Positions 17,010-24,774 of a DNA stretch of 64,000 nt are shown here, piece after piece. The translations under genes were made by a program, and so were the position numbers. Numbering within the stretch: position 1 is the stretch's first letter; each line of letters opens with the position of its first letter. Where the stretch lies: the IMG/VR virus record IMGVR_UViG_3300026097_000015, positions 37,545-101,544 of that record; one strand, 5' to 3'. Under the pieces are notes generated by a model. That model worked only from the letters and a program-made list of their open reading frames with translations, was not told where the DNA came from and did no database searches. Origin of the DNA: a virus.

Positions 17010-17021
17010 AAGAGGAGCGTA

Positions 17022-17126
17022 ATGTTTCCAGAAATGCAAGCATTGTTAGGAACCGCCTGGGCATATTGGTTGTCCTTTGGGGCACTACTTATTTGGTGGG
17101 GAGCGTATAAATGGCTAAGGAAATAG
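17022..17126 (+). CDS. Micro membrane protein
   Basis: 34 residues: MFPEMQALLGTAWAYW then LSFGALLIWWGAYKWLRK. One tryptophan-rich membrane helix with basic end. SD AGAGGAG. Overlaps the next gene by 16 nt. Confidence 0.6.
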   Translation: MFPEMQALLGTAWAYWLSFGALLIWWGAYKWLRK

Positions 17127-17359
17127 ATTTTGACGAGTGGCTACAGACTGGCTACGACCAAGGCTGGATAGGCCCACCAGTTTGTGAAACTCATGATGGT
17201 CTGCCGATGTCTATAGCAGAGGATTATGCGTTTGAAGAGGGTGAAGACCCTTGCATTCATATCCTGAGGCTATACGAAGACAAAATAGATAAGCAACAAG
17301 TAGAAGATGGCCACTCGCCTTCACAGTGGAGGGCATCCAACATGGGGCTTAAAAAATGA
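17111..17359 (+). CDS. Conserved actinophage-type protein (GWIGPPVC-x-x-H)
   Basis: 82 residues. FDEWLQTGYDQGWIGPPVC followed by ETHDGLPMS and DPCIHILRLYED is a pattern I associate with a widespread small actinobacteriophage family of unknown function. Cys/His spacing (C-x2-H...C-x-H) may bind metal. Stop overlaps next start by 4 nt. Confidence 0.7.
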   Translation: MAKEIDFDEWLQTGYDQGWIGPPVCETHDGLPMSIAEDYAFEEGEDPCIHILRLYEDKIDKQQVEDGHSPSQWRASNMGLKK

Positions 17360-17571
17360 CATTCTTAATGGCCAACAAAGATACATACATAACAAGTATG
17401 AAGGACGATGACCACGATCTCTTGATTGAAGAGGGTGGCTTCCTATTTCATATTACATCAGATAGGCAAACAAAATATTTAGAGCCTAGAGAGGTAGCTT
17501 TGTACTCTCCTGAGAATAACCTGGGGGTAAGCTACGGTTACGAGGGGGACTGGGATGAGTTTAATCTATAA
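17356..17571 (+). CDS. Hypothetical small protein
   Basis: 71 residues, ATG overlapping the previous stop. Strand-rich (YITSMKDDDHDLLIEEGGFLF...) ending VSYGYEGDWDEFNL. Unrecognised. Its 3' end contains the start of the next small gene. Confidence 0.6.
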   Translation: MTFLMANKDTYITSMKDDDHDLLIEEGGFLFHITSDRQTKYLEPREVALYSPENNLGVSYGYEGDWDEFNL

Positions 17572-17677
17572 GATAGAAAGAACTCTATGTCCTAAATGTC
17601 ATAGGCTCATGATAGCCTATGTTGACAGAGAAAATGTAGAATATGAATGCATATACAAGGAGTGCAAAGATGAATGA
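17555..17677 (+). CDS. Zinc-ribbon micro-protein
   Basis: 40 residues: MSLIYKIERTLCPKCHRLMIA then CIYKEC, a C-x2-C...C-x4-C ribbon. ATG lies inside the previous gene (17-nt overlap) and the stop overlaps the next start. Function unknown. Confidence 0.6.
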   Translation: MSLIYKIERTLCPKCHRLMIAYVDRENVEYECIYKECKDE

Positions 17678-17861
17678 ACAGCCAATAAACATACATAGAT
17701 ATATTAATTTAGGGTTTAGGTGGTTGCATTATATCCACTATACCCCCAAGTCTTACAGCACGTCTCACTGGGGATGGATGACAACGACGTTCAAAGATCC
17801 ATCAATTGATTTTTATTTTGGTAAGCATGTGTTTGTGTTTACCCTAAGGAAGAAAGATTAG
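17670..17861 (+). CDS. Hypothetical small aromatic-rich protein
   Basis: 63 residues from ATG 17670, chosen over an upstream in-frame ATG because AAGGAG sits 7 nt before it. Rich in Tyr/His/Trp (FRWLHYIHYTPKSYSTSHWGW). Unrecognised. Followed by a 54-nt gap with a TTACAT/ATGTAA hairpin and two copies of TATAGGT(T/G)ACAT. Confidence 0.6.
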   Translation: MNEQPINIHRYINLGFRWLHYIHYTPKSYSTSHWGWMTTTFKDPSIDFYFGKHVFVFTLRKKD

Positions 17862-17864
17862 TAA

Positions 17865-17905
17865 CTTATAGGTTACATCTGTTAATGTAACGTATAGGTG
17901 ACATA
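17865..17905 (+). promoter_or_regulatory. Small repeat and hairpin between early genes
   Basis: TATAGGTTACAT and TATAGGTGACAT flank a GTTACAT-CTGTTA-ATGTAAC hairpin. Looks like an operator or mRNA regulatory site ahead of 17916. Confidence 0.35.
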
Positions 17906-17915
17906 AAGGACGATA

Positions 17916-18284
17916 ATGCCATTACATGTAGACATTAAGATTAATGAACGCCTAATCAACACAATATATATTGGTCGTATGCGTGGGGGAACAAGGCCAG
18001 ACGATGTCAATGACTACCTTGTTGTTGAAGGGGATAAGCCACTAAGCCTAGAAGACTGGCATAAGAATGGATTCTCATACACTCATCGGTATGGTGATGG
18101 AGCAGAGACATGCGTTCTTAAAGGTTTGCAAGCTTTGGGGTACGATAGTGCTGTCCCAGCGGCCACTGTCCAGGAACACGAACCTACCGACAAAACAGCA
18201 GGGGGATTTTTAAATATCTGCACATGTGGAGAACCTGTAGATGATTACAGAGAACATCTAGCTGAAAAAATTGGGGAGGTCTAG
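17916..18284 (+). CDS. Hypothetical protein with C-terminal C-x-C...H motif
   Basis: 122 residues. An N-terminal beta-rich part (VDIKINERLINTIYIGRMRGG) and a C-terminal ICTCGEPVDDYREHLAEKI, a minimal zinc motif of the kind seen also at 15974. SD AAAGGACG. Function unknown. Confidence 0.65.
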   Translation: MPLHVDIKINERLINTIYIGRMRGGTRPDDVNDYLVVEGDKPLSLEDWHKNGFSYTHRYGDGAETCVLKGLQALGYDSAVPAATVQEHEPTDKTAGGFLNICTCGEPVDDYREHLAEKIGEV

Positions 18285-18285
18285 G

Positions 18286-18465
18286 ATGAGCATTGAACAA
18301 AAATTATATTGGACCAAGGGGTACGAAGCTGGTGTTAAAGATACAGAAGAAAGAACTATAAAACTGTTAGAGGATGAACTTGAACATGATTGGGATGATA
18401 TTACAGTCACAAGAGATGCAATCATCAGGTCACTAATCGCACTAATCAAAGGAGGGCAGAAGTGA
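18286..18465 (+). CDS. Small GY-x-x-G helix protein
   Basis: 59 residues. Start ATG 18286 chosen over TTG 18271 because GGGGAGG precedes it. WTKGYEAGVKDTEERTIKLLEDEL shares the G-[YF]-x-x-[GA] plus ER-x-x-I helix with other short genes. Overlaps the next start by 4 nt. Confidence 0.65.
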   Translation: MSIEQKLYWTKGYEAGVKDTEERTIKLLEDELEHDWDDITVTRDAIIRSLIALIKGGQK

Positions 18466-18800
18466 GCTTTGCAAGATTCAGTAATTCAGATATTTATATG
18501 TTTGAGCATGTAGGTGGCTTTATTGAGTGCTGTGGTTGTTGGTTTGTAGATTGGGATACAGAAATTTATCCTCAGCTAAAAACACCACGGGAAGCTTTGA
18601 CACATCTAGACTCTCACGAAAAAGCAGGGCATGACATAGGGAATGCTCGTAATAGAATTATAGACACGTATGATGATTTAGATATTAAAATAGATCCTTA
18701 CGTGACACCACCAGAAGTTATAGAAAGAGTTAGGCAAAAAATGAGGGCATCTCAAGAACATCCTCCACAACATTTTAGAGATAGGAGCAACGGTGAATGA
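18462..18800 (+). CDS. Hypothetical zinc-binding protein
   Basis: 112 residues from GTG. FIECCGCWFVD then THLDSHEKAGHDI gives a C-C-x-C...H-x3-H-x4-H set, a pattern seen in actinophage proteins that read 'CCGC...HL..H..AGH'. The C-terminus is helical and polar. SD GGAGGG. Function unknown. Confidence 0.7.
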   Translation: MSFARFSNSDIYMFEHVGGFIECCGCWFVDWDTEIYPQLKTPREALTHLDSHEKAGHDIGNARNRIIDTYDDLDIKIDPYVTPPEVIERVRQKMRASQEHPPQHFRDRSNGE

Positions 18801-18945
18801 AAAAGAAAAGTCAATCAAAATACTAGAATCGTATTTTAAATTAATTAAAGAGTCTGAAGATAAGTCTGAAAATCCTGAATGGGATAGAGGATTCCAGGCA
18901 GCAATAGCATTAATAAAGTCGGAATATAATTGGAAGGATTCGTAA
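18793..18945 (+). CDS. Small G-F-x-x-A-I helix protein
   Basis: 50 residues from GTG 18793 (SD AGGAG), overlapping the previous stop. Helical: MNEKEKSIKILESYF... then WDRGFQAAIALIKSEYNW. Another member of the short W-x-x-G-[YF] group. Unrecognised. Confidence 0.6.
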   Translation: MNEKEKSIKILESYFKLIKESEDKSENPEWDRGFQAAIALIKSEYNWKDS

Positions 18946-19019
18946 TGGAGATATTGGCAGTATTGTCTTTAGTTGCCATGCTTTGGATAGCAGTTTGGTT
19001 TACAACTAATGACAGATGA
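18945..19019 (+). CDS. Micro membrane protein
   Basis: 24 residues, MEILAVLSLVAMLWIAVWF plus a 5-residue tail, one membrane helix. ATG overlaps the previous stop and its end overlaps the next gene start. Too short to name. Confidence 0.5.
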   Translation: MEILAVLSLVAMLWIAVWFTTNDR

Positions 19020-19722
19020 TCTTTCAAACGTAGTAGCAGAAGAAGACTTTCAAACTTGGAGGATTTTTCCTAAGTATCGTAATCTTTTTAATAAGATGGA
19101 GATTGCGTTACAACAAGGCTTGAAGGCAGGACCTGCAGCGGTCAACCCTTTGCATGATGGCTACTATATTTCAAGACCTATTTATAATTTATACGGGATG
19201 GGCATAGGTGCCAAAAGGTTTTGGTACAGTGATGACATGTACAACCAATTACTTAACAATGATGTAGTTCCGCCTGGGCACTTCTGGTGTGAGTGGGTTG
19301 AAGGAGATCACCTGAGTATAGACTTTCATCGTGACCCCAAGACTAAGATATTCTACACACGCAGTGTCTGGCAGGGTAAGCATTACACAAGCGATAACCT
19401 AACACAGTTCTCGTCATGGACTAGATTAGATAGTGATATTCATCCTTACGACATTAAACTTAAACTACCCTGGAATGATGAAAAGATTACAGCAATAAAC
19501 TTAGAGTACAAAGGTAAATACGTAATAGAGGCACACCTTAGATTAGGTAATGACCCTTGGGATGACCTAGAGACTGGAACAGTAGTTACACCAGTATGGG
19601 ATGATGCAGAAATAGATCCATCCAAAGAGTTTCGGGGTAACCTTCATCAAGACATGGAAGCTTACAGTGCAAGTGGACACATATCAAATGTAAGAAAAGG
19701 ATACTACATAGATAGACCTTAA
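19009..19722 (+). CDS. Hypothetical 237-residue protein
   Basis: Soluble, aromatic-rich. Segments DGYYISRPIYNLYGMGIGAKRF (45-66), HFWCEWVEGDHLSIDF (about 93-108) and WRIFPKYRNLFNK give it a distinct signature that I cannot match to a family. The WCEW...D...D arrangement might suit a small enzyme. Starts inside the preceding micro-gene; tRNA-Met follows 8 nt after the stop. Confidence 0.65.
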   Translation: MTDDLSNVVAEEDFQTWRIFPKYRNLFNKMEIALQQGLKAGPAAVNPLHDGYYISRPIYNLYGMGIGAKRFWYSDDMYNQLLNNDVVPPGHFWCEWVEGDHLSIDFHRDPKTKIFYTRSVWQGKHYTSDNLTQFSSWTRLDSDIHPYDIKLKLPWNDEKITAINLEYKGKYVIEAHLRLGNDPWDDLETGTVVTPVWDDAEIDPSKEFRGNLHQDMEAYSASGHISNVRKGYYIDRP

Positions 19723-19730
19723 TTAAACAA

Positions 19731-19804
19731 GGGGTGGTAGCTCAGCTGGTTAGAGCAAACGACTCATAATCGTTCGGTCATGGGTTCAAGTTCCATCCAC
19801 CCCA
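19731..19804 (+). tRNA. tRNA-Met (CAT anticodon)
   Basis: Acceptor GGGGTGG/CCACCCC, D-arm GCTC...GAGC with AGCTGGTTA loop, anticodon stem AACGA/TCGTT with loop CTCATAA (CAT at 19765-19767), T-arm with TTCAAGT. Elongator type by its paired first base. A tRNA-Ile decoding ATA after lysidine modification is the alternative. CCA is not encoded. Confidence 0.9.
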
Positions 19805-19837
19805 CTAAAACTGTAAAAGTGATACAATAGATAACTA

Positions 19838-20392
19838 ATGTATGAAATATCAATGCCAAGGTTTGAGGCAATCGTAATAAAAGATCTCATTTCAACAGCA
19901 ACAAACATTTTAGAGTATGGTTCTGGCGGTACAACTTATTACGCTTATCAAAATAATAAAACAGTAACTACAGTTGAAACAGACAAAAACTATTTAAATA
20001 ATCTTTTAGATACATGCAATCATTCAGATCTGATTAAGCCTATCCATGTAGACGTGGGGGAAACGACTGACTGGGGGTACTCTTTGGGATTGCCAGAAGG
20101 CTTCAACACAATCAGGCAATACATAAGAGTACCATGGGACATAGATGATTTTAATCTTGTCATTGTTGACGGTAGGTTTAGGGCAGCAACATTTATGTAT
20201 AGCTGGAACATGGCCAAGCCAGGGACTACCTTCTTCTGGGACGACTTCGTAAACAGAAACCACTACAAAGAAGTGCTACAGCATATTAACCCTGATGCAT
20301 ATGTTGGCAGGGCAGCTATATTCGTAAAAGAAGATAATTACTTTAAGTTCAGCGACGAAATGATTCATAAATACGTTAGTGATCAGCGTTAA
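19838..20392 (+). CDS. SAM-dependent methyltransferase-like protein
   Basis: 184 residues. ILEYGSGGTTYY (about 22-33) is a good class I motif I (E-x-G-x-G-x-T). TVTTVETDKNY fits motif II with its acidic ribose contact, and FNLVIVDGRFRA fits the motif IV region. FFWDDFVNR follows. Resembles the small class I folds often near glycan and virion modification genes. Start ATG 9 nt after TG-A-TACAAT. No target recognition domain, so the substrate is open. Confidence 0.75.
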   Translation: MYEISMPRFEAIVIKDLISTATNILEYGSGGTTYYAYQNNKTVTTVETDKNYLNNLLDTCNHSDLIKPIHVDVGETTDWGYSLGLPEGFNTIRQYIRVPWDIDDFNLVIVDGRFRAATFMYSWNMAKPGTTFFWDDFVNRNHYKEVLQHINPDAYVGRAAIFVKEDNYFKFSDEMIHKYVSDQR

Positions 20393-20443
20393 AGCGAAGC
20401 GATAAAGTTCGGCGGTAAATAGAGTGCAATACAATCGAAACGA

Positions 20444-20472
20444 TTGACAAACTCTAATATCAGATGTATAAT
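20444..20472 (+). promoter_or_regulatory. Perfect consensus promoter before a structured leader
   Basis: TTGACA (20444-20449), 17 nt, TATAAT (20467-20472). Expected start near 20479. Confidence 0.85.
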
Positions 20473-20478
20473 ATATTC

Positions 20479-20560
20479 AGCATAGGCAATAGCTGAGCTA
20501 GAGGCCCTAGGGGAGTTTCGGACGAAGCTCTTCTAGGGTTCTCGTTATTTAGATTTAGAA
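20479..20560 (+). ncRNA. Structured leader or small RNA
   Basis: Two stems follow the promoter: TCAGC/GCTGA, then a long bulged hairpin GAGGCCCTAG...CTAGGGTTCTC (20501-20543) with inner GAGTTTC-GGAC-GAAGCTC. No poly-T follows, so it may be the 5' leader of the 20571 gene or a processed RNA. Confidence 0.45.
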
Positions 20561-20570
20561 ACGGTATAAA

Positions 20571-20765
20571 ATGGAAACAGCAATAACCACAGATGTAGAC
20601 ACAACAGTCTTCTATACAAAAGAAGATGTACAAGGATGGACTGTAGTAAAGAAATGTACAGAATGTAAGTTTGCAGTTTTCACTGGCAAGTCACAAGATG
20701 TAGATAAGTCTACTAAAACTATCAATGATATATTTGATAAAGGTCACAACTGCATAATTTTTTGA
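20571..20765 (+). CDS. Small Cys-containing protein behind structured leader
   Basis: 64 residues. GWTVVKKCTECKFAVFTG and the terminal KGHNCIIF give a C-x2-C...H-x-C set suited to zinc. Second TATAAA-like box 2 nt before the ATG, no SD, so it may also be made leaderless. Last plus-strand gene before the 1-kb gap. Confidence 0.6.
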   Translation: METAITTDVDTTVFYTKEDVQGWTVVKKCTECKFAVFTGKSQDVDKSTKTINDIFDKGHNCIIF

Positions 20766-20769
20766 GGGT

Positions 20770-20946
20770 CTACAACATAAGCATAGACAAATTCATACTC
20801 AATTGATGTATAGCAAGAATACCTATAAGAACACCAACTAATCTAAACCAAAAAAGAAATACGGGATTGGCCCTAATCTTTTCTTCTAGGTTTATATAGG
20901 AATATAGAAAACCTAAGATCAAACCTAATAGTGCAAATTCTGTCAT
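20770..20946 (-). CDS. Small two-span membrane protein
   Basis: 58 residues starting MTEFALLGLILGFLYSYI, then a polar loop LEEKIRANP and a second span VFLFWFRLVGVLIGILAIHQL. Convergent with 20571, 4 nt apart. Its promoter may be the TACACT box 5 nt before the ATG on this strand. Confidence 0.55.
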   Translation of the reverse strand: MTEFALLGLILGFLYSYINLEEKIRANPVFLFWFRLVGVLIGILAIHQLSMNLSMLML

Positions 20947-21738
20947 ATTCTAGTGTAACACACATAAATCTTTTGAAGGCTACGCCTTTATACCAAGATG
21001 ATTTGTTACCCTCGCAGAATTGATTCTATGGCTTCTGAGAGCTATTTTATAGCCATCGTAATGAAATAATATCTTACTGATTATAAAGCTATGTGGAGGG
21101 AAGTGGAGTTATGTGGAGATATATGGATAATGGAACACATAGTTATAAAACCGTAATCAAAATTTTATATCTCCATAGCCCCATATCCTATATAATGCTA
21201 AAACAGTCTGGGATTTCAAAAGCTTCATCGTAATGTCTTTTTGGGAGATAGTGTTTATATATAGGGGGATAATTACCAAGATAGGTAAATTTTATACCCT
21301 CAAAAAATATAAATAAATCTAATAAAATAAACAAAAATAAATAAAAATAGATCAAAATGTTTTAAAAATAAAGAAAATGTTTTATTCTCTTATAGGGGGT
21401 ATTAACGTATAATGGTTAACCAATATATGATATACATACCTAGTGTAAGTACTATACCTTCCAGCATTTTATACCCTCCTTCGTAATAAATAATAAATTA
21501 ATTAATAATGCCTACGGCATCTGTTATAAAATTTGGGGTATACCAACAGATAACCCATTAAGTGTTAATATACCTATACATATAATACATATACTAGATT
21601 AAGATCATATACCCTGGATGTTACATACATGTTAAATAGTTTTATTATAGATATACTAAAACAACCAGCGATTTCAAAAGGTCCATCGTAATACTTTTTA
21701 AACTAAATAGTTTTTAATATAGGTCATGCTCGATGCAT

Positions 21739-21814
21739 AAAAAAAAGAAGCTGGATAGCTAGTTCATAGCCACATCGCAATGACGTTAGCTAGCTTGCAC
21801 CTATCCAACTTCTA
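21739..21814 (-). terminator. Large stem-loop terminator
   Basis: Minus strand: AGAAGTTGGATAG, a long loop with an inner CTAGC/GCTAG stem, CTATCCAGCTTCT, then eight T. Second terminator after the leftward operon ending at 21993. Confidence 0.7.
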
Positions 21815-21959
21815 TACATAATTATATCCTATATAGCCCAGGATGTCAAGTTGATCATCGTAATACCCTCAAAACAACCCACGATTTTATATGATCCATC
21901 GTAAAGGTTTTTATATATGGGATATGGTAACATTTTGATAACTTTGGGTCGATCACAGA

Positions 21960-21984
21960 ATACCCCCTTTTGTCAAGGGGGTAT
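21960..21984 (-). terminator. Perfect 10-bp hairpin after the leftward operon
   Basis: ATACCCCCTT-N5-AAGGGGGTAT, 8 nt past the stop of the 21993 gene. No long T-run, so either a weak terminator or a 3' stabiliser. Confidence 0.55.
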
Positions 21985-21992
21985 AAACTTTA

Positions 21993-22271
21993 CTAGTCTG
22001 TGTCAGTGATATCTAGATACTTGTTGTGAAGATTGAGAATACCTGATAACTCGTTATCTGTTAGAGAGTCTAATGTCATTTTCTCTAGGGCAATAAAAAA
22101 GCATAGGCTAGTGTATAGGTTGTTCTCATAGAGAAATGTCCTATACACATCTGGCGTATAAACAACTTCCTCGTCACCCCAAAACTGTTCTTCAAGGTCA
22201 AGTGTAAATCTGTTTAGAGTGTCTGCTATATCGTATAACTCGGACATTTCTTCTTCGGTGTATTTTGTCAT
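21993..22271 (-). CDS. Hypothetical acidic protein, leaderless
   Basis: 92 residues from ATG 22271 (MTKYTEEEMSELYD...). The in-frame ATG at 22301 lies inside the promoter element (the ATG of AAATGTCC), so it is rejected. ATG 22271 is 7 nt from the -10 with no SD. Acidic, helical, unrecognised. Downstream of a promoter of its own although genes upstream run in the same direction. Confidence 0.65.
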   Translation of the reverse strand: MTKYTEEEMSELYDIADTLNRFTLDLEEQFWGDEEVVYTPDVYRTFLYENNLYTSLCFFIALEKMTLDSLTDNELSGILNLHNKYLDITDTD

Positions 22272-22278
22272 ATCTAAA

Positions 22279-22303
22279 ACCCTATCATATCCTATGGACA
22301 TTT
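22279..22303 (-). promoter_or_regulatory. 25-bp promoter element, copy 1
   Basis: AAATGTCC-N8-TGATAGGGT, 7 nt before ATG 22271. Overlaps the 3' end of the 22302 gene. Confidence 0.75.
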
Positions 22304-22586
22304 ATTCCATACTCCTAGCTAGTAGGTCATCAAGCACATCATACCCTTCATCCTCTAGACCTAATGCAGCCAACAGCAGGTCAAAGGTTTCATCAATAAA
22401 GGTATTTGCTTCTTTGTTTCCTGAAACAATCTTTTCACTTAGTAAATATGCAAGGGGTAGCCCTAAGTCATTGTATTCAATAAAGTCTGAAAAATCAGCG
22501 TCTGCCCGATAATTCATCCATAGGTCTGCTAGGATGCCGCACTTGTCATTGAAAGTCGTCTGTCCTGTATTGTCTGAACCGCTCAT
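22302..22586 (-). CDS. Conserved actinophage-type acidic protein
   Basis: 94 residues. ILADLWMNYR, DFIEYNDLGLPLAYL and the terminal LGLEDEGYDVLDDLL form a pattern I associate with a common actinobacteriophage family of unknown function. Starts inside the upstream gene (41-nt overlap). Confidence 0.7.
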   Translation of the reverse strand: MSGSDNTGQTTFNDKCGILADLWMNYRADADFSDFIEYNDLGLPLAYLLSEKIVSGNKEANTFIDETFDLLLAALGLEDEGYDVLDDLLARSME

Positions 22587-22791
22587 CTATATCATCACTC
22601 AATTCTTCTCTTGCTGTTTCTTGGTTTGTCTTTGCGTAGTAGGCACTATCCGCTATTTCCTGTAACCTGTTGTAGTTTATAGTTGGCTTATGCCTAGCTA
22701 TATAAACTCCTACTTGGTCTAGGTCTAATCGCAAATCAGAAAGCATATCAGCCATTTTGCCTGCTACCTGTTCTTCTCTGCTTTTTCTCAT
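22546..22791 (-). CDS. Hypothetical helical protein
   Basis: 81 residues, charged, helical throughout (MADMLSDLRLDLDQVGVYIA...). SD GGAGG before ATG. Ends within the next gene. No family recognised. Confidence 0.6.
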   Translation of the reverse strand: MRKSREEQVAGKMADMLSDLRLDLDQVGVYIARHKPTINYNRLQEIADSAYYAKTNQETAREELSDDIDERFRQYRTDDFQ

Positions 22792-22869
22792 ATACCTCCG
22801 TATTCTATTATCTCATAAAAAGGTGATGGGGGCAAGGGGAAAGTAGGAATACCCTCAACCCCACCAACT

Positions 22870-23301
22870 CTAATAGACCATTCTGGGGTCTAAATCTTCA
22901 ATGTACTTGGGAAGCGTCTCTAGGAATTCTAGTATCCTAAGTGACAAACGGTCTTTATAATTTGCCATGAACGTATCTAAATCAATAAAGCCATCTAGTC
23001 CAAAGTCAAGCCAACCGTCCATGCTTATTTGTTCTAACATACTGTGGTTCTTGGGGTCCTGTGTTTTCTTTGCCCAGTCAACTAGGCCAATTGCCTCAGC
23101 TTCCTTTGTAAGAAGAGTAATTGTATAATCAGTATCCATTATAGGAAGAGGTGACTGTTGCCATACACGTGCATTAATCATCCACAGGTCCTGGTCCCAG
23201 AATGTATCCTCACCATACCATTGCTCAGGACACCATACATTAAGGTCCCAGTCAATCTTTGTTTTAGTTTTGTTCTTGTTACGAATCATTGTTGCTGTCA
23301 T
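22870..23301 (-). CDS. Hypothetical tryptophan-rich protein
   Basis: 143 residues from ATG 23301, chosen because it overlaps the upstream stop (AAATGA) and has GGAGGG ahead, while the longer ORF runs into the upstream gene. WDLNVWCPEQWYGEDTFWDQDLW near the N-terminus is striking. The C-terminus is helical (KDRLSLRILEFLETLPKYIED). Unrecognised. Confidence 0.65.
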   Translation of the reverse strand: MTATMIRNKNKTKTKIDWDLNVWCPEQWYGEDTFWDQDLWMINARVWQQSPLPIMDTDYTITLLTKEAEAIGLVDWAKKTQDPKNHSMLEQISMDGWLDFGLDGFIDLDTFMANYKDRLSLRILEFLETLPKYIEDLDPRMVY

Positions 23302-23489
23302 TTCTTTCCCTCCAAGGTAGGCTCTTCTTCTTCTGGTAGCCAGAAAACTTCTTCTGTCCATCCCCACTTCACTATGCCATCTATATATACAGCATCATAT
23401 GCTTTGGCCTTAGCTTCTTCGGGGGAGTCTGCTTCAACCTCAGTCATCCCCCACTCAATACGTTTTACATATACTTCATATGTACTCAT
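23298..23489 (-). CDS. DpnD/PcfM-like small protein
   Basis: 63 residues. YEVYVKRIEWGMTEVEADSPEEAKAKAYD follows the short DpnD/PcfM-type pattern (beta strands then V-x-A-x-S-x-EEA-x-x-x-A). Related genes occur at 27186, 30405 and 35506. SD AGGAGA. Function unknown. Confidence 0.65.
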   Translation of the reverse strand: MSTYEVYVKRIEWGMTEVEADSPEEAKAKAYDAVYIDGIVKWGWTEEVFWLPEEEEPTLEGKK

Positions 23490-23641
23490 GATGTCTCCTT
23501 TGCATATTCAAGCAACAACCTGATGTGATGCACTATTTGTTCTGGGGATAGGTCTTCTCTCTCAATGTATTCGTATACACGGTCAAGCACCTCTCCATCT
23601 GTCGTTTCGCTATTCATTGTAAAAATATCTGCGTAATTCAT
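23486..23641 (-). CDS. Hypothetical 51-residue acidic protein
   Basis: ATG 23641 overlaps the upstream stop (TAATG). Reads MNYADIFTMNSETTDGEVLD then a helix SPEQIVHHIRLLLEYAKE. Overlaps the next start by 4 nt. Coding context is good; family unknown. Confidence 0.6.
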   Translation of the reverse strand: MNYADIFTMNSETTDGEVLDRVYEYIEREDLSPEQIVHHIRLLLEYAKETS

Positions 23642-24087
23642 TATGCATTCTCCTCTGCATATAGTTTTGCTTCAGGGTCTTCTGGTGATACAGGTCGCAA
23701 CCCATACCCCTCACAATCTGAACAGTCAGGGTCACCTTCGTCATTGCTTTCATCAAAGCAGTGGCACTCAATGTCTAATGACAATACCACAACCTCGCTA
23801 GAATCTTTCCACGGTATCTCACAGACATAGTAACCTAGTCTATCTACAATACCAATACCTGGAACCAATAGCAAGGACATCTCTCCCTGAACCATTGTCC
23901 AAACATAGTGGTTGTCTTTAGATAAGACATAGTCTAATTCTTCACCATAGGTTTCAAACATTAGTTCATTGCCTGTAACAAGGTGGTTCTCTTGTGGCTT
24001 GAACCGCTCTTCCCATTCGCTCTGAGTCATCTCATATGCATCTAGATTGATGACATCGTCCATATCCCAATTGCCATTGTCATTCAT
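23641..24087 (-). CDS. Hypothetical protein with C-terminal zinc knuckles
   Basis: 148 residues. The C-terminal ECHCFDESNDEGDPDCSDCEGYG has C-x-C...C-x2-C spacing like a DnaJ-type zinc site. The N-terminal 100 residues are acidic and beta-rich. No SD beyond the AGAAAGTAGG start-associated sequence at 24094-24103. Function unknown. Confidence 0.65.
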   Translation of the reverse strand: MNDNGNWDMDDVINLDAYEMTQSEWEERFKPQENHLVTGNELMFETYGEELDYVLSKDNHYVWTMVQGEMSLLLVPGIGIVDRLGYYVCEIPWKDSSEVVVLSLDIECHCFDESNDEGDPDCSDCEGYGLRPVSPEDPEAKLYAEENA

Positions 24088-24090
24088 TAT

Positions 24091-24195
24091 TTACCTACTT
24101 TCTTCTTTACATACTTCACAATGATAGTTATCTGTTTGGGGGTAGTAGTCTAACACTCTATCCTCCATACAGCAATCACAAACATCTAATATCAT
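24091..24195 (-). CDS. Zinc-ribbon micro-protein
   Basis: 34 residues (MILDVCDCCMEDRVLDYY... then CEVC). C-x-C-C and C-x2-C pairs. The 3' end carries the start-associated sequence of the next gene. Function unknown. Confidence 0.55.
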   Translation of the reverse strand: MILDVCDCCMEDRVLDYYPQTDNYHCEVCKEESR

Positions 24196-24203
24196 ACCCA
24201 CTC

Positions 24204-24734
24204 CTAGTGATGAAAGTCTACAGGAACAATGTACCAGTTGTCAACACCAGCCTCAATGCTTTCACGAACAACTGAGGGGTAAGTTATCTCATTGATGATA
24301 TCAAAGAAAAAACTGTGATAGTTCCAGCTAGCTCCTGCTATGTTTGCTAATTTAGTTAGGGGGTATAAAGCAATACTAGAATGGTAATCAGGATACAATC
24401 CTTCTTTATTATTCTCTATATTATCTAATATCTGAGGTAAGTCTATCTCCCTAGATTGGTCTAATGCTCGTCCCAGCTCTGCTAAGTGATACTCATGAGC
24501 CTTGATTAGATACTCATGAAACTTGGGGTCGTCTTGATGTGCTACATCACCAACATACTTACTGTCGTAAGGCTTATCACTACTACTCCAGCGTCCACCA
24601 CCTGTAACAAACCAGTCATACCATGTATTGATGATTTCACTGTCGCCCATTTGCATATTGAGAAATGCTTCAACATCTCCATGTGCCTCCTCTGCACTGT
24701 CAGCCTGTGTGGCTACATATTGAATTACGTGCAT
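24204..24734 (-). CDS. Conserved phage GGGRW protein
   Basis: 176 residues. An N-terminal VIQYVATQADSAEEAHGDVE block (similar to the DpnD-type motif) and WYDWFVTGGGRWSSS, a motif seen in many phage proteins of unknown function. Start-associated sequence AGAAAGTAGG at 24741-24750. No enzymatic motif seen. Confidence 0.7.
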   Translation of the reverse strand: MHVIQYVATQADSAEEAHGDVEAFLNMQMGDSEIINTWYDWFVTGGGRWSSSDKPYDSKYVGDVAHQDDPKFHEYLIKAHEYHLAELGRALDQSREIDLPQILDNIENNKEGLYPDYHSSIALYPLTKLANIAGASWNYHSFFFDIINEITYPSVVRESIEAGVDNWYIVPVDFHH

Positions 24735-24774
24735 AGATTTCCTACTTTCTATTTGTTGTCAGCCTACCAGTTAT

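Larger units (their letters stand above)
20947..21992. other. Gene-free A+T-rich region with repeats
   Basis: About 1.05 kb without a credible gene. It holds three or four copies of an imperfect repeat of the form AACA-x-x-C-x-CGATTTC...CATCGTAAT (about 21200, 21657, 21841, 21874), several TATACCCT words, AATAAATAAA runs and two hairpins listed separately. Similar repeat elements lie between the minus-strand operons to the right. Could be a regulatory or replication region. Confidence 0.6.

Noticed and set aside
20947-21992. Small ORFs in the gene-free region
   Set aside because: Very short, no SD, no recognisable sequence, A+T-driven.
22272-22301. ATG inside AAATGTCC elements as gene starts (22301, 32293; also ATG at 33366 inside the -10)
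   Set aside because: These ATGs are part of promoter elements upstream of the transcription start.
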